Below, in pieces: positions 20,071 through 33,523 of a stretch of 64,000 nt of DNA. The translations under genes and the position numbers were made by a program. The stretch's first letter is position 1. Each line of letters begins with the position of its first letter. Source of the stretch: Morella rubra (taxonomy: Eukaryota; Streptophyta; Magnoliopsida; Fagales; Myricaceae). The DNA is taken from positions 11,714,353-11,778,352 of the forward strand of contig CM025852.1 in assembly GCA_003952965.2 (NCBI GenBank), in the 5' to 3' direction. Under the pieces are notes generated by a model. That model was not told the origin of the DNA and did no database searches. It worked only from the letters and a program-made list of their open reading frames with translations.

Positions 20071-23000
20071 CTCTATAACCACATCTTTACCAAAACCATT
20101 GCACTTGTATCTGTCTTAGCTCGTGTGCATTGCTTCTCATTCGTGTATACTCTCTCTTATACATCTTATATTCCCTTACTAGCTCTGACGCTTATGACAT
20201 CTTATCGAAGGCCCGTATCGTCCATGCACCGTATTCTGCTACTAGCTGCAATCTCGCTGTCTACTTCTTAGTGCAGAGGAGGACTAATTACTCGTTCACG
20301 TAGTGACTTTGTTTTCGCAGTTATGCTCTTTACAAGCATTTCTAGCACTTCTGTAATGAAATTCCGAAACCACGACTTACCTCATCTCCTCTATTACTTG
20401 TACTATTACCAGCGTAATCTTGTTATGACAAAGATTTTCTGTAGCTACATTATCTTACTTAGTATTCCTACAAAATCTCGAATATGCAAATCTTACTACA
20501 TCAAACATACAGTTTAATAATAATCTTACTGTAGTAGTATGTAAAGGTCTGTGATATTCCCGCCAGCATCAGGATAATAGAATTTAGTGCAGAACGTGTT
20601 ATGCCTGAAACATCTCAATATATTATTACTATATCAGAGTGAAAAAGGCAGTAGATGACACGATGGATTGAATATGTAAAAGACTCAAAAGGAATGAGTA
20701 GCCGCATCACAATATCTCTCACAATATATAACAATATATCAGAGCACTAACTACCCTCGTGTTTTCTACTAGCGCGTGAGTTTTGTACCGATAGAATACA
20801 GTTGCCTGTTATTGATTCTCCCTTCATCGCATTCGTCAAGCCATAGCACACTACTGTATCATTCTATTCATTATGCTTTTTCTGGCATGTTACTGAGGCA
20901 CGTGTTTCCATCTTAGAAAGCGCGCTAACAGTACTGTTAGGCCCCTTAAAACATACCAGCCAAAGATGGAAAATGTCTCAGTTCAACCGAAAATTGTTAA
21001 AGATTGTAGTTACCTAGTAGGATTGTTCTTTCCTCATTTACCCAAGAGAGTTATGCAAATTGTGATTGAGTATAAAAAAAAAATAATCAATGAAAGCCTG
21101 TTACTTTACATAAATATTCTGTATTCCTCTGTAATACATGTATCCCCTAATTACAATAAAATTCAATAATTACAGTGTCAGTTATCTCTCTTACGCTATG
21201 AGTAAATTTTATATGAAAATATACACAAATATAATAATACCTTCAAAATGAGGTTATTAGTTCGATCGTGATGATGAAGGTGTGTAGAGAACAGCAAATA
21301 TAAAGATAGAAATTTTCAATAAGATGTGGTTAGATAGACTAACTGTATAATAGAAAAGTAAAAAGTATTATACATTATCATAAAGATACGTAGTCGAGCA
21401 ATAATTTAATCTCAATGTTGCCGAGAATAAACCCAAAAAAGGAAAGTGATATCGCCAGCAAAGATCTATGTCCACACAATCAACTAACCACGTCTACATC
21501 AAACAGCTAGCATGAGCAAATTATATGCGAAAAATAAGAAAACAAACCATTGCGGAATTTGCTAAACCTTTAATGAGTCTGCAAAATTGATGACCTCTAG
21601 TGTATTATCTTCGAGTCAGCCATCCCCCGACCAAAGTTGTAGTGTAGCCCCGAGAGTAAACCAGAAAGCGCTAGTTTGTTTATGGAAATTCGAAGTACCA
21701 GTACCTGCAACAACAACGTTACGCTAGAAATAGACCCAAGAGTAATTTTTACTGGAATTGAGTTGCGTTCCTAAAAACTAACTGAAATCTAACTGAAAAA
21801 ATGAACGTCCTAGAATCTGTCTATTTCATGATATCAAAAGTATATCCTACAATCTTTTCTTTACCTCCAGCTTAATCTCCTGTTTGTAGTTATTGTGCGA
21901 GTAGTATTAGGATAGTAAACATATTGGTGCTCCTAACTTAGAAAATTCCCAGTCCCCTCTTTACACCTGTCATATAATGATACCATGGAAACATCCCATC
22001 CTCAATCCCAATCGTCTGTCTACTTCTATTGTCTCCTTCTACTCATGGACATTACTCTGTGTGCTGAGTATAACCTTTCAGTCTACCACACAAAATATTG
22101 CTCTTCATGTCTAAGTATTGAGTGAGAGAGAAGAAGTAACATAAAATTCTGACCAGTAACACTATCTCATTCTAGGTTCACGAATAAATTCTCAATTACC
22201 TTGCCTTGTGTGTGCTTAAAATGAAAAATGTATGATATCTATTTAACGATCTCCATCCCCCCACACCCAGAAAAATTCCTAAAACTTTCGGCTCTCCATC
22301 AACAATAGATTATTCTCATCTAAGCGGCACCTGAAGAATAAAAGTCAATAAAACTTCCGTTAAGGACGTACAGAGAATGATATTATATAAGAGATTAGAT
22401 CAAAGGAACAAGAAATAAGTATCCTTTTTTCCCTGTCCTTGTCCGTGTTGCTCGTGTCTCTTCTACTACAAGCGGCAACTACGAGCTTACCATGAGTAAT
22501 GTTGAACTTTCATCTTATTTATGACTTGGACCCTAGCCCACCGGGCTCACGTAAAATCTTCCTGGCGCCTTCACTGAGCATGCAGATACCGCGTTATTGC
22601 GATATCCAATGTATAGGGTTATTACATGATAGACTATAGGCTTGACGAAGTAGAGTGAAGATCCGAAATTGAATATCTCTCGCAAAACCACAAAACCACT
22701 GGACATACTCTATAGATCAAATTTATAGAAGCGTTTTGTATACACATTTTGTTTAGAATTATATTTATGCCTAGAGTGCACATCACTACCACATCGCTAA
22801 TCCTTCTACTGAAATATAATGCCGTCAGAATCCTCCTATCATTAAAGAAATAATCTCACAACACATTGATTCTCTCTGGTCAAATGGAGTTGTATCTATT
22901 GATGATGTGGAAAAAGCTTTAAGATCATATGCTATATACATGTTAGGGTAGTCTGAATTCTCTTTAATAATACATTTATTCTCCAAAATGAGTTGCAAAT

Positions 23001-26000
23001 GGACAAGAGAAAAGAGAATGAGCAAGGATGAAGTAAATTTATTCTCTTCTCATAAGTATACAAACACTTAAAAAATTAAGAGAGTTGACAATCTTCACAT
23101 AAATCAATAAGTCGAGTGCACTGCTCAAGTAGTACTATAAATTCTTACAATCTACTCTACGAGCACTCACGCAGTACCGGAAGACGTACTACAAAGTAAT
23201 TATGTTAACATTGGATAAAACCTTTCTCTCTTGAAAGATTGTCTGAATTTGTAGGGAAAAAAACTACTTCGACCGGAAATTGTATAGTCCAAGCGCTCAA
23301 ATCAAAATAACTCATCTTCCTATCACTATTGCAATCTTTGAACTATATGTGGTTATTCCCTACTATTATTATGTGCTGAATAATTATAAATATTTATACG
23401 GATAATTCCTACTATAAATTCACTAAGTTTTAGAAAATTCGACAAAAGTAATTATTTACTTATTATCATTGACTTAAAAACTTCTCACTCTGTGTGAGTG
23501 TGTATTAAAGATCCAAATCAAAACTAATTTTCGAACCGAGAACTTTACAATTCCAGTCAAAATCTAACTGTCGTCTAACTATCAACTGAAAATACATCCC
23601 TCCGGTTACTACTAATCTTTTCCCTATAGTCGGACAACATCAAGAAATACTCACGCACTATCATTATCATCCCCACCAATTAAGATGACATTAATAATTC
23701 ATGGCACAATATATAACAACCGAAGCGATAAATTAATAAAGATTTGAGACTACACCTAAGAATTGTCACGTTCACATAATCCTACTCAATTGGACTAACC
23801 AAACACCCTTAGCTCCCCTCGCAAGACTTCTCTCGAAATTCTTTCCAACCCACGTTTTAGAGTTTCAACTCTCTTAATTCTGTTCTTAAGCACGTCTATC
23901 TCTCCCATACACCACCATAAAAATTTTCCGGATTCTATTATATTGCCCATGACCACCCCTATTCACAAACTATAAAATACTTAAAGAATCAATAATGCTT
24001 GCTTTTTCAAAGAACAATTCTCCAAGTTAAAAAATGTAGTTCATTACAAAAAAGAAACGGGATCTTATTCATTGTCCAATCTTTGACAATTTCTCTCCCT
24101 TCATTCTAATCCATAGTGGATGTTTTACATCCATTCTAGTCTTAAGTGTCAGAATGTGGTTAAAATGCTCTACTTAATTGCCTCTTGTAATAGCCTAATA
24201 TCTACATTATATGCAGGGGCATATTCGTTTTGGTAAAATTTTAAGTATAATGCAAGACATCATAGAAATTGATATTGGAGTTTTACTATGAACATGCATG
24301 ATAGAGAATATTTAATTGAGTTGCTATTGAATCTATGTTAACAAATAATATATCCCTGAGGTTATATTAAGGTAAAAATGTATAGTCATAATAATAACTA
24401 ATTAGACGTTAAATTTAGAGAAGTTATATTCAAAGTCCTAACTAAAAATATTAAACCATCACCCAACCCCTTGGAATTTAGTTCTTCGTTCAGAACATGG
24501 AAGAATTATTAGTTAATTTTTCCGAGCCTTCACCGATTGGAATTGTATTACCTCTTGAAGAACACAATATACGCCCGATTGCGTCGATACAACTAATCTG
24601 AAAGTCCTCTGATTGTCGCGATGCTGAATGATGTGAAAGAAAGACAAAATTATACTTTAAAATAAGATTAAGACACAATACTGAAGACCATCTAAGACGC
24701 TGTAGCACTTTGAGCACAAACCACAGACATATTGAATCCGGTTACGAAATTGTGCCCGGAACCTAGTCATAAAATCTTATTTTGTCTTAACGTAAAGATC
24801 TTCTTTATCTTTCTGCTGCTTCTAGAAAACATTGTATATAGCAAAGGCCAAGTGTATATTGAAATCGCCGTGTTCATAGACATTCAACACTAATATATCC
24901 AAATGAAATAATAGTTAAGTCGTGATATCTATCTGTTATTTCCTCTATCCTGTTCCGTTTTCTCCTGTGTTATTCAGATCTCTACAATTCCTTGAATTAA
25001 TTTTAAATTTTGAAATACTCCCGTGAAAAATATCACTGAGAGTAAGAAAAAATAAAGCAAAAAAGAAAAGAGTATCACCAGTAAATCAAAAATTTCTGAG
25101 TTAAGCGCATCTTTTCTCCACCTTTGAATCGAATTTTTTAAATCGAGTATAACACGATTAATGTACGTCATGAAAAAAATAGAGAAGAAAAGTAAAAATA
25201 TAATCATGATAACGTCATACCTACAAAATCTTAACTTAACAATAAGAGATAAAATAATTACCAAATGTAAATCGAGGAAATAGACAAGAAGAAGGCAATA
25301 ATACACGATAAGATTTAAAAAATGTTAATCTGACAATCTTAATCTACAAAGAATTCAAAATCTACGTCATCGAGATACCTAAAGCCTAGAATAATCTCTA
25401 ACACATCCTTTGAAAAAAAACTTCTCTAATAAGGCAAAACAGTGTGTGGTAAGCAAGATGCATCGAACCTATATGTCTAGTCAAAAACCTCTGAAATTGT
25501 GGCAATTTTAGCTAGCCCCACGTGTAAAATTAATTCCTTTAGATTTTTGAGATAAAACCAAAGCTCTCCTTCCTCTCTTAGAGTTCCTCTGAGAATCCCA
25601 ATTACAATACAGCCAAAATCTAACGAGTGATTGATAAATTAAAAAAGCTTCATCAACACACATCAGATAAAATAACAATATATGCAATAATATATTTTTG
25701 AAGTCAACCAATATATCATAGACTAACATAAACTTATTTGATGAAGTATAAACAGTTACTTATTCTTATTCAATATAATAAAATTATTAGAAAGCGACAT
25801 AAATTTTCCTCATCCATTGACTACATAAAAATAATGTTAGCTTCTTTTTCATATTCTATCTGAGTCCTTCACATCGCTCCTTTTATTCATTTAACTTTAT
25901 ATCTTTGGCTTCTATTTAATATGTACGAATCATAATATAATTAGCCTTATTCATACCAAGAACTATTGAATCCTATAATTTATAATTCGAATAATCCCGC

Positions 26001-27420
26001 ACAACTCCGACCCTGAAAACCGAGTTTGCTAAAAGTCATTTTAAAGTAATAGGAAATTAGGTTTCATCAGACCCATACTAATACTTAGTCACGTGGGTGT
26101 TCCAACCAAAAAACCATGGCATAATTATCAAAATAAATCTGAACACCAAAAATTCAGAAACCCAAATGTCACCCCACAGATAAAACCTATCCACTTAAGC
26201 TACCCAATTACGCTCCAGTAGAAATGAACTGTACGAACAGCCAAATCTACAGCATCATATTGGTGACAAATATATCAACAGCTTCCACGTTGAATGGGAC
26301 GATCCCAGCTGATAAAGCATGAAAGATTACAAGAATTCAAAAAACCGAAGATCCAGGTTTATCAGACCACTCCTAGCCGGAACGAAATCTTCTTCCATTA
26401 TCTCACGGTCAGCTAGATAATCTCTTTTTACACTTTTCCCCAATGCGCGTCACCGGCGCGCGGCCCAGACATCATAAGGAAAACGTAAAAAATATGCCAA
26501 AATAAAAAACTTGCTATGGACCTAGAAACGAGTCTCTGGTGACGTTTGTCAGATTCCAGAAGATTTCTGTTTATGTTACTAAACTATTATGTGATTACTG
26601 TAGCTAAACTATGCCTCCAAAGAGATTCTAGTCTATGTTCTTACTACTCTACTCATGATAGAGCTCTTCCAATCTATTTTTCGATTGGTCATCTCCCAGA
26701 ATTCTTCTATGTTCCTAGTATTTTCACCTTGTCTTGTATTAGAATGATACAAGCGACTGTCACAAGGATTTCGTTAAAAAATTTACGTTCCTGAAAAAGC
26801 TCAGAAACTGCCCCGGATTATAATCGACTACAACACTTATAGGATCGTTTTTGAATATATATAAAATTTCAAAAATTAGGTACATAGGAGCTAAGCTGGA
26901 GGAAGAGTAAGAACCCTTATCCAAGGTCTCAATCAAATACTACCCATTTCCTATCTTGTGATTATCTAATTATACCAGATCCCTTTTATGAGACAAGCCA
27001 AATAGCACACGATGGCCTCAGTATTTAAAGATCTGATATAGGTATGTGAATCATACAACTAAGAGTCCCTCAACTTAATTTTGAATTTAGTAGTTGAACA
27101 AGCAACTACACATTAGAGAAGTCCATAAATCATAATGATGTATTTTACTAAATATATCTTAGAGCGATATGATCTCTTAAATTAAATTTGAGAAAATAAT
27201 ATTATAATATTATCAATATCTAATCGACATGGCGAGGTCTTGTCTGTCGAAAACGCGTGCAAAAGCCTAATCATTAGAATCATCGTTTCAATTGTTGCTT
27301 GATGTATTTTTTATCCGCTCTTACAACTAATTATTAAGATCTTACTACTTCTCACAATAATTTTTGAGTGGCCCTCGAATCTAAGAAATACCACAATCCA
27401 GATAAAACAAAAAACTTTAA
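20070..27420. other. error-rich or misassembled stretch containing blurred copies of region 1
   Basis: Only patches can be matched, and they carry indels every few bases. 21.2-21.7 kb resembles 7.8-8.2 kb (direct), 23.46-24.48 kb resembles 19.2-20.0 kb (inverted), 25.5-25.7 kb resembles about 18.4 kb (inverted), and 25.75-27.2 kb resembles 10.24-11.5 kb (direct). No reading frame is believable. I see no gene that can be supported here. Confidence 0.6.
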
Positions 27421-27429
27421 AGACACTAG

Positions 27430-27731
27430 AACAAAAAAATAAACAAATATATAGTTCTATAAAAAAATGTAAGGTCCATTATCAAATAAATAAACAAAAC
27501 AATCCAAAAATATTGCAACAAATAGGTAGAGAATGCGAGATGGGCTGGGGATCGTGGTTGCTCAGGAGTCGGTCTCCTCCCCACACCGGTGCAACCAACA
27601 AAAAAAAGCGGATTGATTGAGAGCAAAAGACAGACTGACAGAAGGACTGAGAGCATCACCGCGAAGATTAAGGTTATAGAGAGACAATGACGAGGAGAGA
27701 GTTCGAAATTTTGTAGGAGAGGTGTCCCCAA
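27430..27731 (-). repeat. inverted copy of the copia element's flank
   Basis: The complement matches 17474-17740, including the ggcaccggtgtgg-type patch and the gacactcc/ggtgtcccc junction. It ends exactly where an LTR begins, with the same ccaa target-site bases, so the locus was copied together with the insertion. Confidence 0.75.
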
Positions 27732-27938
27732 TATTAGCCCTTTAATACCCAAACTTTTTACCGAACACACGAAAGCTTACACTGAGCTCTTCATACAGCA
27801 AAACTTTCCATGTCACCACAGGCTACGTAACAGCCTTCCGCAGCTTCACTACTTCGGCCCATATCACGCTATACACACACACTCACTCTCTTGTAATCAT
27901 TAAGAAAAGATATACAAAATATTCCTTCATATTCAATA
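27732..27938 (+). repeat. 5' LTR of the inverted copia copy
   Basis: It starts TATTAGCC and ends ATTCAATA, directly before the primer-binding site. It is shorter (207 bp) and more indel-rich than the LTRs of the first copy, in line with poor base quality nearby. Confidence 0.7.
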
Positions 27939-27950
27939 TGGTATCAGAGC
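27939..27950 (+). other. copia primer-binding site
   Basis: TGGTATCAGAGC is complementary to initiator tRNA-Met and directly follows the LTR. Confidence 0.85.
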
Positions 27951-27991
27951 ACACAGACTCATCGTCTCTCTAAAACCTCCATCCTTTTCTC

Positions 27992-28303
27992 ATGGCTGCT
28001 CAATCATCTTCCTCCTCTTCTTCTTCCCCTTCGATTCCCTCTTCTCTCTCTCATATTATCTCCATCAAACTCACCACTGAAAACTATCTTCTTTGGAGAG
28101 TTCAGATTTCTGCTTACCTGCGAGGGCAAGACTTGTTTGATTATATTGATGGAACATTCCCTGCTCCCGCAGAGCTTCTTCCTGCTGAAGGAATACGTCG
28201 TCATGATTCACCCACTCTAAATTATCCCGTATCCCCGAGCATAAGAAAACAATTCTGCCCCAGTTCTAGAACTCCGCCGTACAAAAAGAGTCTATTTACT
28301 TAA
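27992..28303 (+). pseudogene. gag start of the inverted copia copy
   Basis: It opens with a serine run and reads through LTTENYLLWRVQI, YLRGQDLFDYIDGTF and ELLPAEG, showing what the first copy lost by frameshift. The match to gag ends at about codon 65, where the low-quality stretch begins, so the remaining residues are not real gag. Confidence 0.65.
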
Positions 28304-31300
28304 GTCTCCCTAGGGATGCCCCTATGAACTCCTCAACTACTCTTCACTCATCCAGACCGGTCTCAACTTCTAAATTGGTCTCATAAGTACATCTTGCTGA
28401 CGATTTTATCGCCTGAACTTCTTCATCATGCCTATGACCTTCTTGCATCTATGCCCTAGGGCAGTTCCTGAATGTTCAAAGCCTCAGTCATTCACAAAAG
28501 GACAAAGGTAAAAGTTACTCTATGATTCGTTTTCCAGTACAACGATGAATTCTACTCCCGTGTATGAATCCCGACCAAAAATATTCTGCTTGCCATTCTA
28601 CTTCCAGCCTATAAACAGTTCTTGCACCCTTAGTTGCCACAGAATAATGCTGTCTTTCTCAGACATATGCGGAAATTTGTGACATTCACTTCTGGACATC
28701 GACTACTAGATCTTTGGACCAAGTAGTTATGAGTCAATTTTAGTGAACCTCCACTTGATGAATAAGTCACAATTTTTGGCTGACCTGTCTCGCTCTATGC
28801 AGAGCGCCTTTCAGTTCTATATCTTGATTCTCCTTTATATACTATGAGAAGCTTCGTGCTATTCTCTATGAGCAACTCAACCGGAGACCCTCCTCTGTTT
28901 TGCGAACCCTATGGCCCTCGACGTCATCTTTAAGTCTAGCGCGGTGACCTACCTATTCCGTCGAATAGTAATGTTCAATGAGTGATCGGATTATGGCCCT
29001 GGCCGCGTCCAACCACAATATGAGCGATCTCGTCAGGATGTGTCCGCCCACACTTTCCTTTCTCCATCAACAAATAGGCCTAATTTCACGGGCCTCAATC
29101 GTATAGATCTCCACACAACATCGCAAAAATTCAATATGCGCTACCATGTCAACGTTGCAAACAACAGCCCCCCCCCCAGGCCATTGTTTGCTCTTCCACA
29201 GTGACTGATCTACCTTATTTGACCATTCCCTACTAGTTCAGTAAATCATTCATAACGCCCAAACGACGTTCCTTCTTCTTCCAACAGTACTACGAACTCC
29301 TCATCGCTTATTATCTGAAATACGCACACAGCTTGGAGAACATATCCACGTATATCTGTTAGTCACTCCATCATTCATACCAATGAGGATTTTAAGCATA
29401 CTTAAATATCTCTCCTGCAGATAAAACCTATCCTGGTGGTGAACGCAATTAAAAGTAGTGATGCCTCGTCTTCTCTAATTCACGCATATTGAGTGACTCT
29501 TAACATTGCCGCTTGTTTCACATCTGAGTTACATACTTTCTACCATGCTCCCGATAAAATTTTGCTTGTTATTACTCTCCAATAATTAACTTCTATATAT
29601 CCATCAATACTACAAAGATACCTTTGTATCTGTTCCTTCAATTTGTATATTGTACAAGACTCATGATATATACTTCTCGATTTCACGTTCTACTTCAGAC
29701 TTTTATCTCTGTGAAAGGACAAGACTAGATACAGGCCCAAATTCCCCGTATCCGGATCTCACACCGTGAAATGGTACAATCTAACACAGTGTTCACTTTA
29801 ATATTATTTCCTTCTGCGTATCTTCCACCATATTTTTACATCGCACTATCAATCAAATCTTTCCACTTGTCTAAGAGAGAATTGCGGTATCTGTCATACT
29901 ATTCCCTTTAATTATATTCTTCGGATAGTGGTGCATGCTTCCTCCTTGGATTAGATCATCCCGCAAATATTTCGACGCACCAATCAACTCCTCTGCTCTA
30001 ACTACTTAGTGCCTAACAACCTCCTCGGCTCTTTTCCTCAATATGTTGTCTGTCTGCCTCTTGCCAATCTAGCTCAACTAGCTACCTTACTGCGCTCAGT
30101 TATTACTTAATAGACTTCTTGCCAATTAAAGCTGGATAGATGCACCCCTCTGATGTGTTGTCTATCTCCGGACCTATGATAGTCAAGACAAGGTTTATCG
30201 CTTTAATTAGTGTCCTGCTAATTTGGTATACATATAATATCCACTCTTGTTTTATCTATGGCTAATATTCCGAAGCTATCATTTTTATAACCCCGTGGGA
30301 TTGTGCTCTCCGTCTGTTTACTTCTATTTCTTTCTTATGTCTAAAACATTTCATTTATAATACTAATGTTAGACCACACTTAACAAATAGATGCTGGTGA
30401 TAGTTTCGTAACTCATCACCTCTCAAGCCACACACTGCTATTAACTCATCGTTTTCTTGTAAACACATACATATCGACAGCCAATAGACCCATTCCGAAC
30501 AAAAACTAATCGACCACTAGATTGTACCCTATAATGATACTTCTTTACTAGACATCATGCCTCCCCTATACCACTTTTCGGACGCTAAGATGTACTTATT
30601 GAAACATCCCACCTACCCTATCAACTACTCCCTCCCCTACGCCATTTTCTCAACCGAACAGATCTCCCTTTACTTAATTGCTCATCAAATTAAGGCGACG
30701 CTGACTTACCTTAGCGCATTACCTATGAAAAATAATTCGAGTCGGTATGCCTGATTATGTGTGATGACTCTCACCTAAACCTTACATCTTTCCTTCACCA
30801 AGATGGACTTCGGAATTCCAAGTCCTAAGCCTACCTTAATCATGGTCCAGTATATTCCTCTCTGAGCTAAGGGGTACTGTAAATGTCATTTGACATATGC
30901 ACACTGTACCTCAATTGAATATGCCCTTAACCACTATCCACGTAGATTATATCTTTATAATGAATCCCTCTTATTTTACTTCGAAGATGTACCCACTCCT
31001 GATCACTCAGCCTCCCTATACCCCGAAGCACACACCCTACGTCTCTTTCATTCCAATTTCACCGCTTTCACTATACTTTAAGTGACTTTGCTCCTGTCAC
31101 ACTTATCCACTATCTCCAACAAATTCGCCTTTGTTTCCCTATCTCTCCACCCACCCTCATACTCGCAAGGACCTTTATCCTCTTCTGTCGACCCCAACTC
31201 CACGCACTACCACTTTTCCAGAGTCTTCGCTCGCATCATCCATGCAGACCTAGCTAACACCTATCTCCTCTTCATCCTCCCCTTCTGGTACGAACACATA

Positions 31301-32859
31301 ATATACAAACAAGCTCCACAACCCAACGTCTTTCTGCGACCTTCGTTCCAAGTACTGATCGGCATGCAATGGTCATGTTATTGCAAGCCACTATACTCAA
31401 CCATGCCTGCCCCCTGCGCGTGATCGCCGCTATTAGGAGCCGTGTCGCCTCGTTCGGCCCATTGCTCCTACATCTATCCTAGCCCTGTAGTTTTTATTCA
31501 TGACTGCCAAGTCCGCTCGATGCTTAGATCGCTCTCTTTACAACGAAGCTAAATGGTCAATCTAGTCTAACACAAGTCTCCTAACCTAATGTCACTTGCG
31601 TTGTTATGTAGGTGTTCTCGCATAAAGTTAAGAACGGACTGCTCCTAGAGTGATCGCAAGGCACGCCTTGTTTTGCAACGCATCCACCAAGCAGCCTATA
31701 TGTCTTGTTAACACAACTTGTACATTTTCACCCATCATGTGTCAAGCCTTCAACAATCCATTGGCTTTTCGTCTCTCTTGACAGTTGCACATGGGTGGTT
31801 GCTTCGGGCAGCTGCGAAGCGATACCAAAATGCTCCCTTTACATGGTACATATGCTTCACCTGAGCCTATATATAGTGACACATCTCCAACCAAGCTTAC
31901 TATAAAAGCCCTCGGTATGAGCGCCTCACAAGCAAAGCCCCATCGAAAGCTATTTGAGAGTTTCACCCAAGTTTTCACCTAAGCCGTTTCGTTGTGATAT
32001 GGAGTTTCTTGCCCTCTGCTCGATCCTTCTTTAGCTGCGCTCGTAAAACCTGGAAGGTAGCATCCTGTGCAATGGATGTTCCCAGTGTCTGGACTGAGCT
32101 GATTGTCAATCACATCTACAGTTCCTGTCATGCCACTTTATGATCATTGTCCGCACATGCCACATCCACTTGTGGTCCTAACAGGAAAAGCCAGAGTACC
32201 AAGCCCAATGGGCACTGAGTCTTTCCGAATTTGAGAAGATGGTCGGAAGAACTGACGTCCCTATTTCCTTCGGTCTCTGCACAAGAGTTGGATTATATGC
32301 CTGTGACGAGTTCTTCTTTCCAATTAAAGTGAGTAACTCTGTGATGACCTACCCTCATTCGCCTCATTTATACCCCTTTGTACGAACAAAGCCAACCACC
32401 AATGTCTCTCCTGCCACATATACAGTCTCTCCAACTATGAGTCATGCCATACTACCAAGTTAATGCATGCCCAAAGTAAAGAATTGGACTCATAGAACAC
32501 CTTCTCCCATTTGATGACCTACATCCTATCTTCGCACGCGTCCCTTGGAGGCATCCAGTAAGCATCGTCCTGACACCACGCCTCCACGACACGGCACTGT
32601 TCAGTCAAACCGTATATCTCCTATGTTCATGCAGATGCCCGAAACCTAAAGCCCTCCCTCAACTAGACAGGACCGCTGGGCCAAAAAGAAAGCGCGCACC
32701 CCTTCTTGTACCTGAAGCCTCTCCATGCAATCACGGCCTCTTCGTATGTGCTTAGTCCTATCCTTGTATGTAACACAAGAATTGGCCTGTCGCCTTCCAA
32801 GACCTAGCTGGCTTCCTGCCCAATGTGCAAGGTAAGGGCCTATTGTTACCCGGTGATAG

Positions 32860-33319
32860 TGCCGATGAAAGTCCAAGACTCAGGGTCACGGGTTCAGCAT
32901 CTTTCTTGGCTGCCATCTTATCTCTTGGAGTTCTCGCAAGCAATGCGCACTGTGGCTCGTTCCAGCACCAAGGCGGAATACAAATCCCTTGCCAACACTA
33001 CTGCCGAACTCATCTGGCTTCAGACTCTTCTACATGATCTTGGAATATCTCTGCCTCATCCGCCTACCTCTGTGGTGTGACAATCTTGGTGCGACTTACC
33101 TCACGGCGAATCCTATTTTTCATTCCCGCACAAAACACATTGATATTGACTTTCATTTTGTCCGTGATCGGGTGGCTACTCAGTACGCTTTAGGTCTCCT
33201 TCTGCAGTAGGAAAGATAAACTCGGTGACGTCTTTACCAAGCCTTTGGTTGCAAACTCGTTTTGCTTTTCTTCGTTCGAGTCTCACTGTGGTTGACACCC
33301 CACTAGACTCGCGGGGGCG
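32860..33319 (+). pseudogene. RNase H end and polypurine tract of the inverted copia copy
   Basis: It contains [25 protein letters not shown] coding (split between frames), then [13 protein letters not shown] and [14 protein letters not shown], a TAG at the same place as in the first copy, and the purine-rich ctcgcgggggcg just before the LTR at 33320. Confidence 0.7.
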
Positions 33320-33523
33320 TATTAGCCTAAATAAACTTTTACCCAATGAGCAGACCTCTTACACAGCAGCTTTCCACGTCAACACAGGGTCTAGAGCCTT
33401 CCACAGCTATCACGTAACAAATTCTGTTACGTGCTTTGTAACAACCTTTCTTTTCATATTCTTTATTTGGTTGTACAGTGTGCATATATACAGACGCACC
33501 TCTCTTGTAATCATTGAGAAAAG
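33320..33523 (+). repeat. 3' LTR of the inverted copia copy, truncated by the gap
   Basis: It starts TATTAGCC after the polypurine tract and matches the other LTRs for 204 bp. The last 25-30 bp fall into the N run. Confidence 0.8.

Larger units (their letters stand above)
27732..33523 (+). mobile_element. inverted second copy of the copia locus, interior scrambled, cut by the gap
   Basis: The 5' LTR (27732-27938), primer site (27939-27950) and gag start (27992-28190) are clean. 28190-32860 is only faintly alignable to the first copy. From about 32860 the RNase H end, polypurine tract and 3' LTR are again clean (33320-33523) until the N run. It has the same insertion flank as the first copy, so it is a duplicate of that locus and not an independent insertion. 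Confidence 0.75.

Noticed and set aside
24974..25306. 110-codon hydrophobic minus-strand frame
   Set aside because: It is T/A-rich sequence in the noisy stretch; the hydrophobicity follows from base composition.
29160..29180. Run of C in the noisy copia interior as a possible G-quadruplex
   Set aside because: It is a single C run in low-quality sequence, with no further G/C runs around it.
31082..31423. 113-codon frame in the low-quality copia interior
   Set aside because: It sits where the integrase/RT linker should be, but the sequence is scrambled by indels; the frame is chance.
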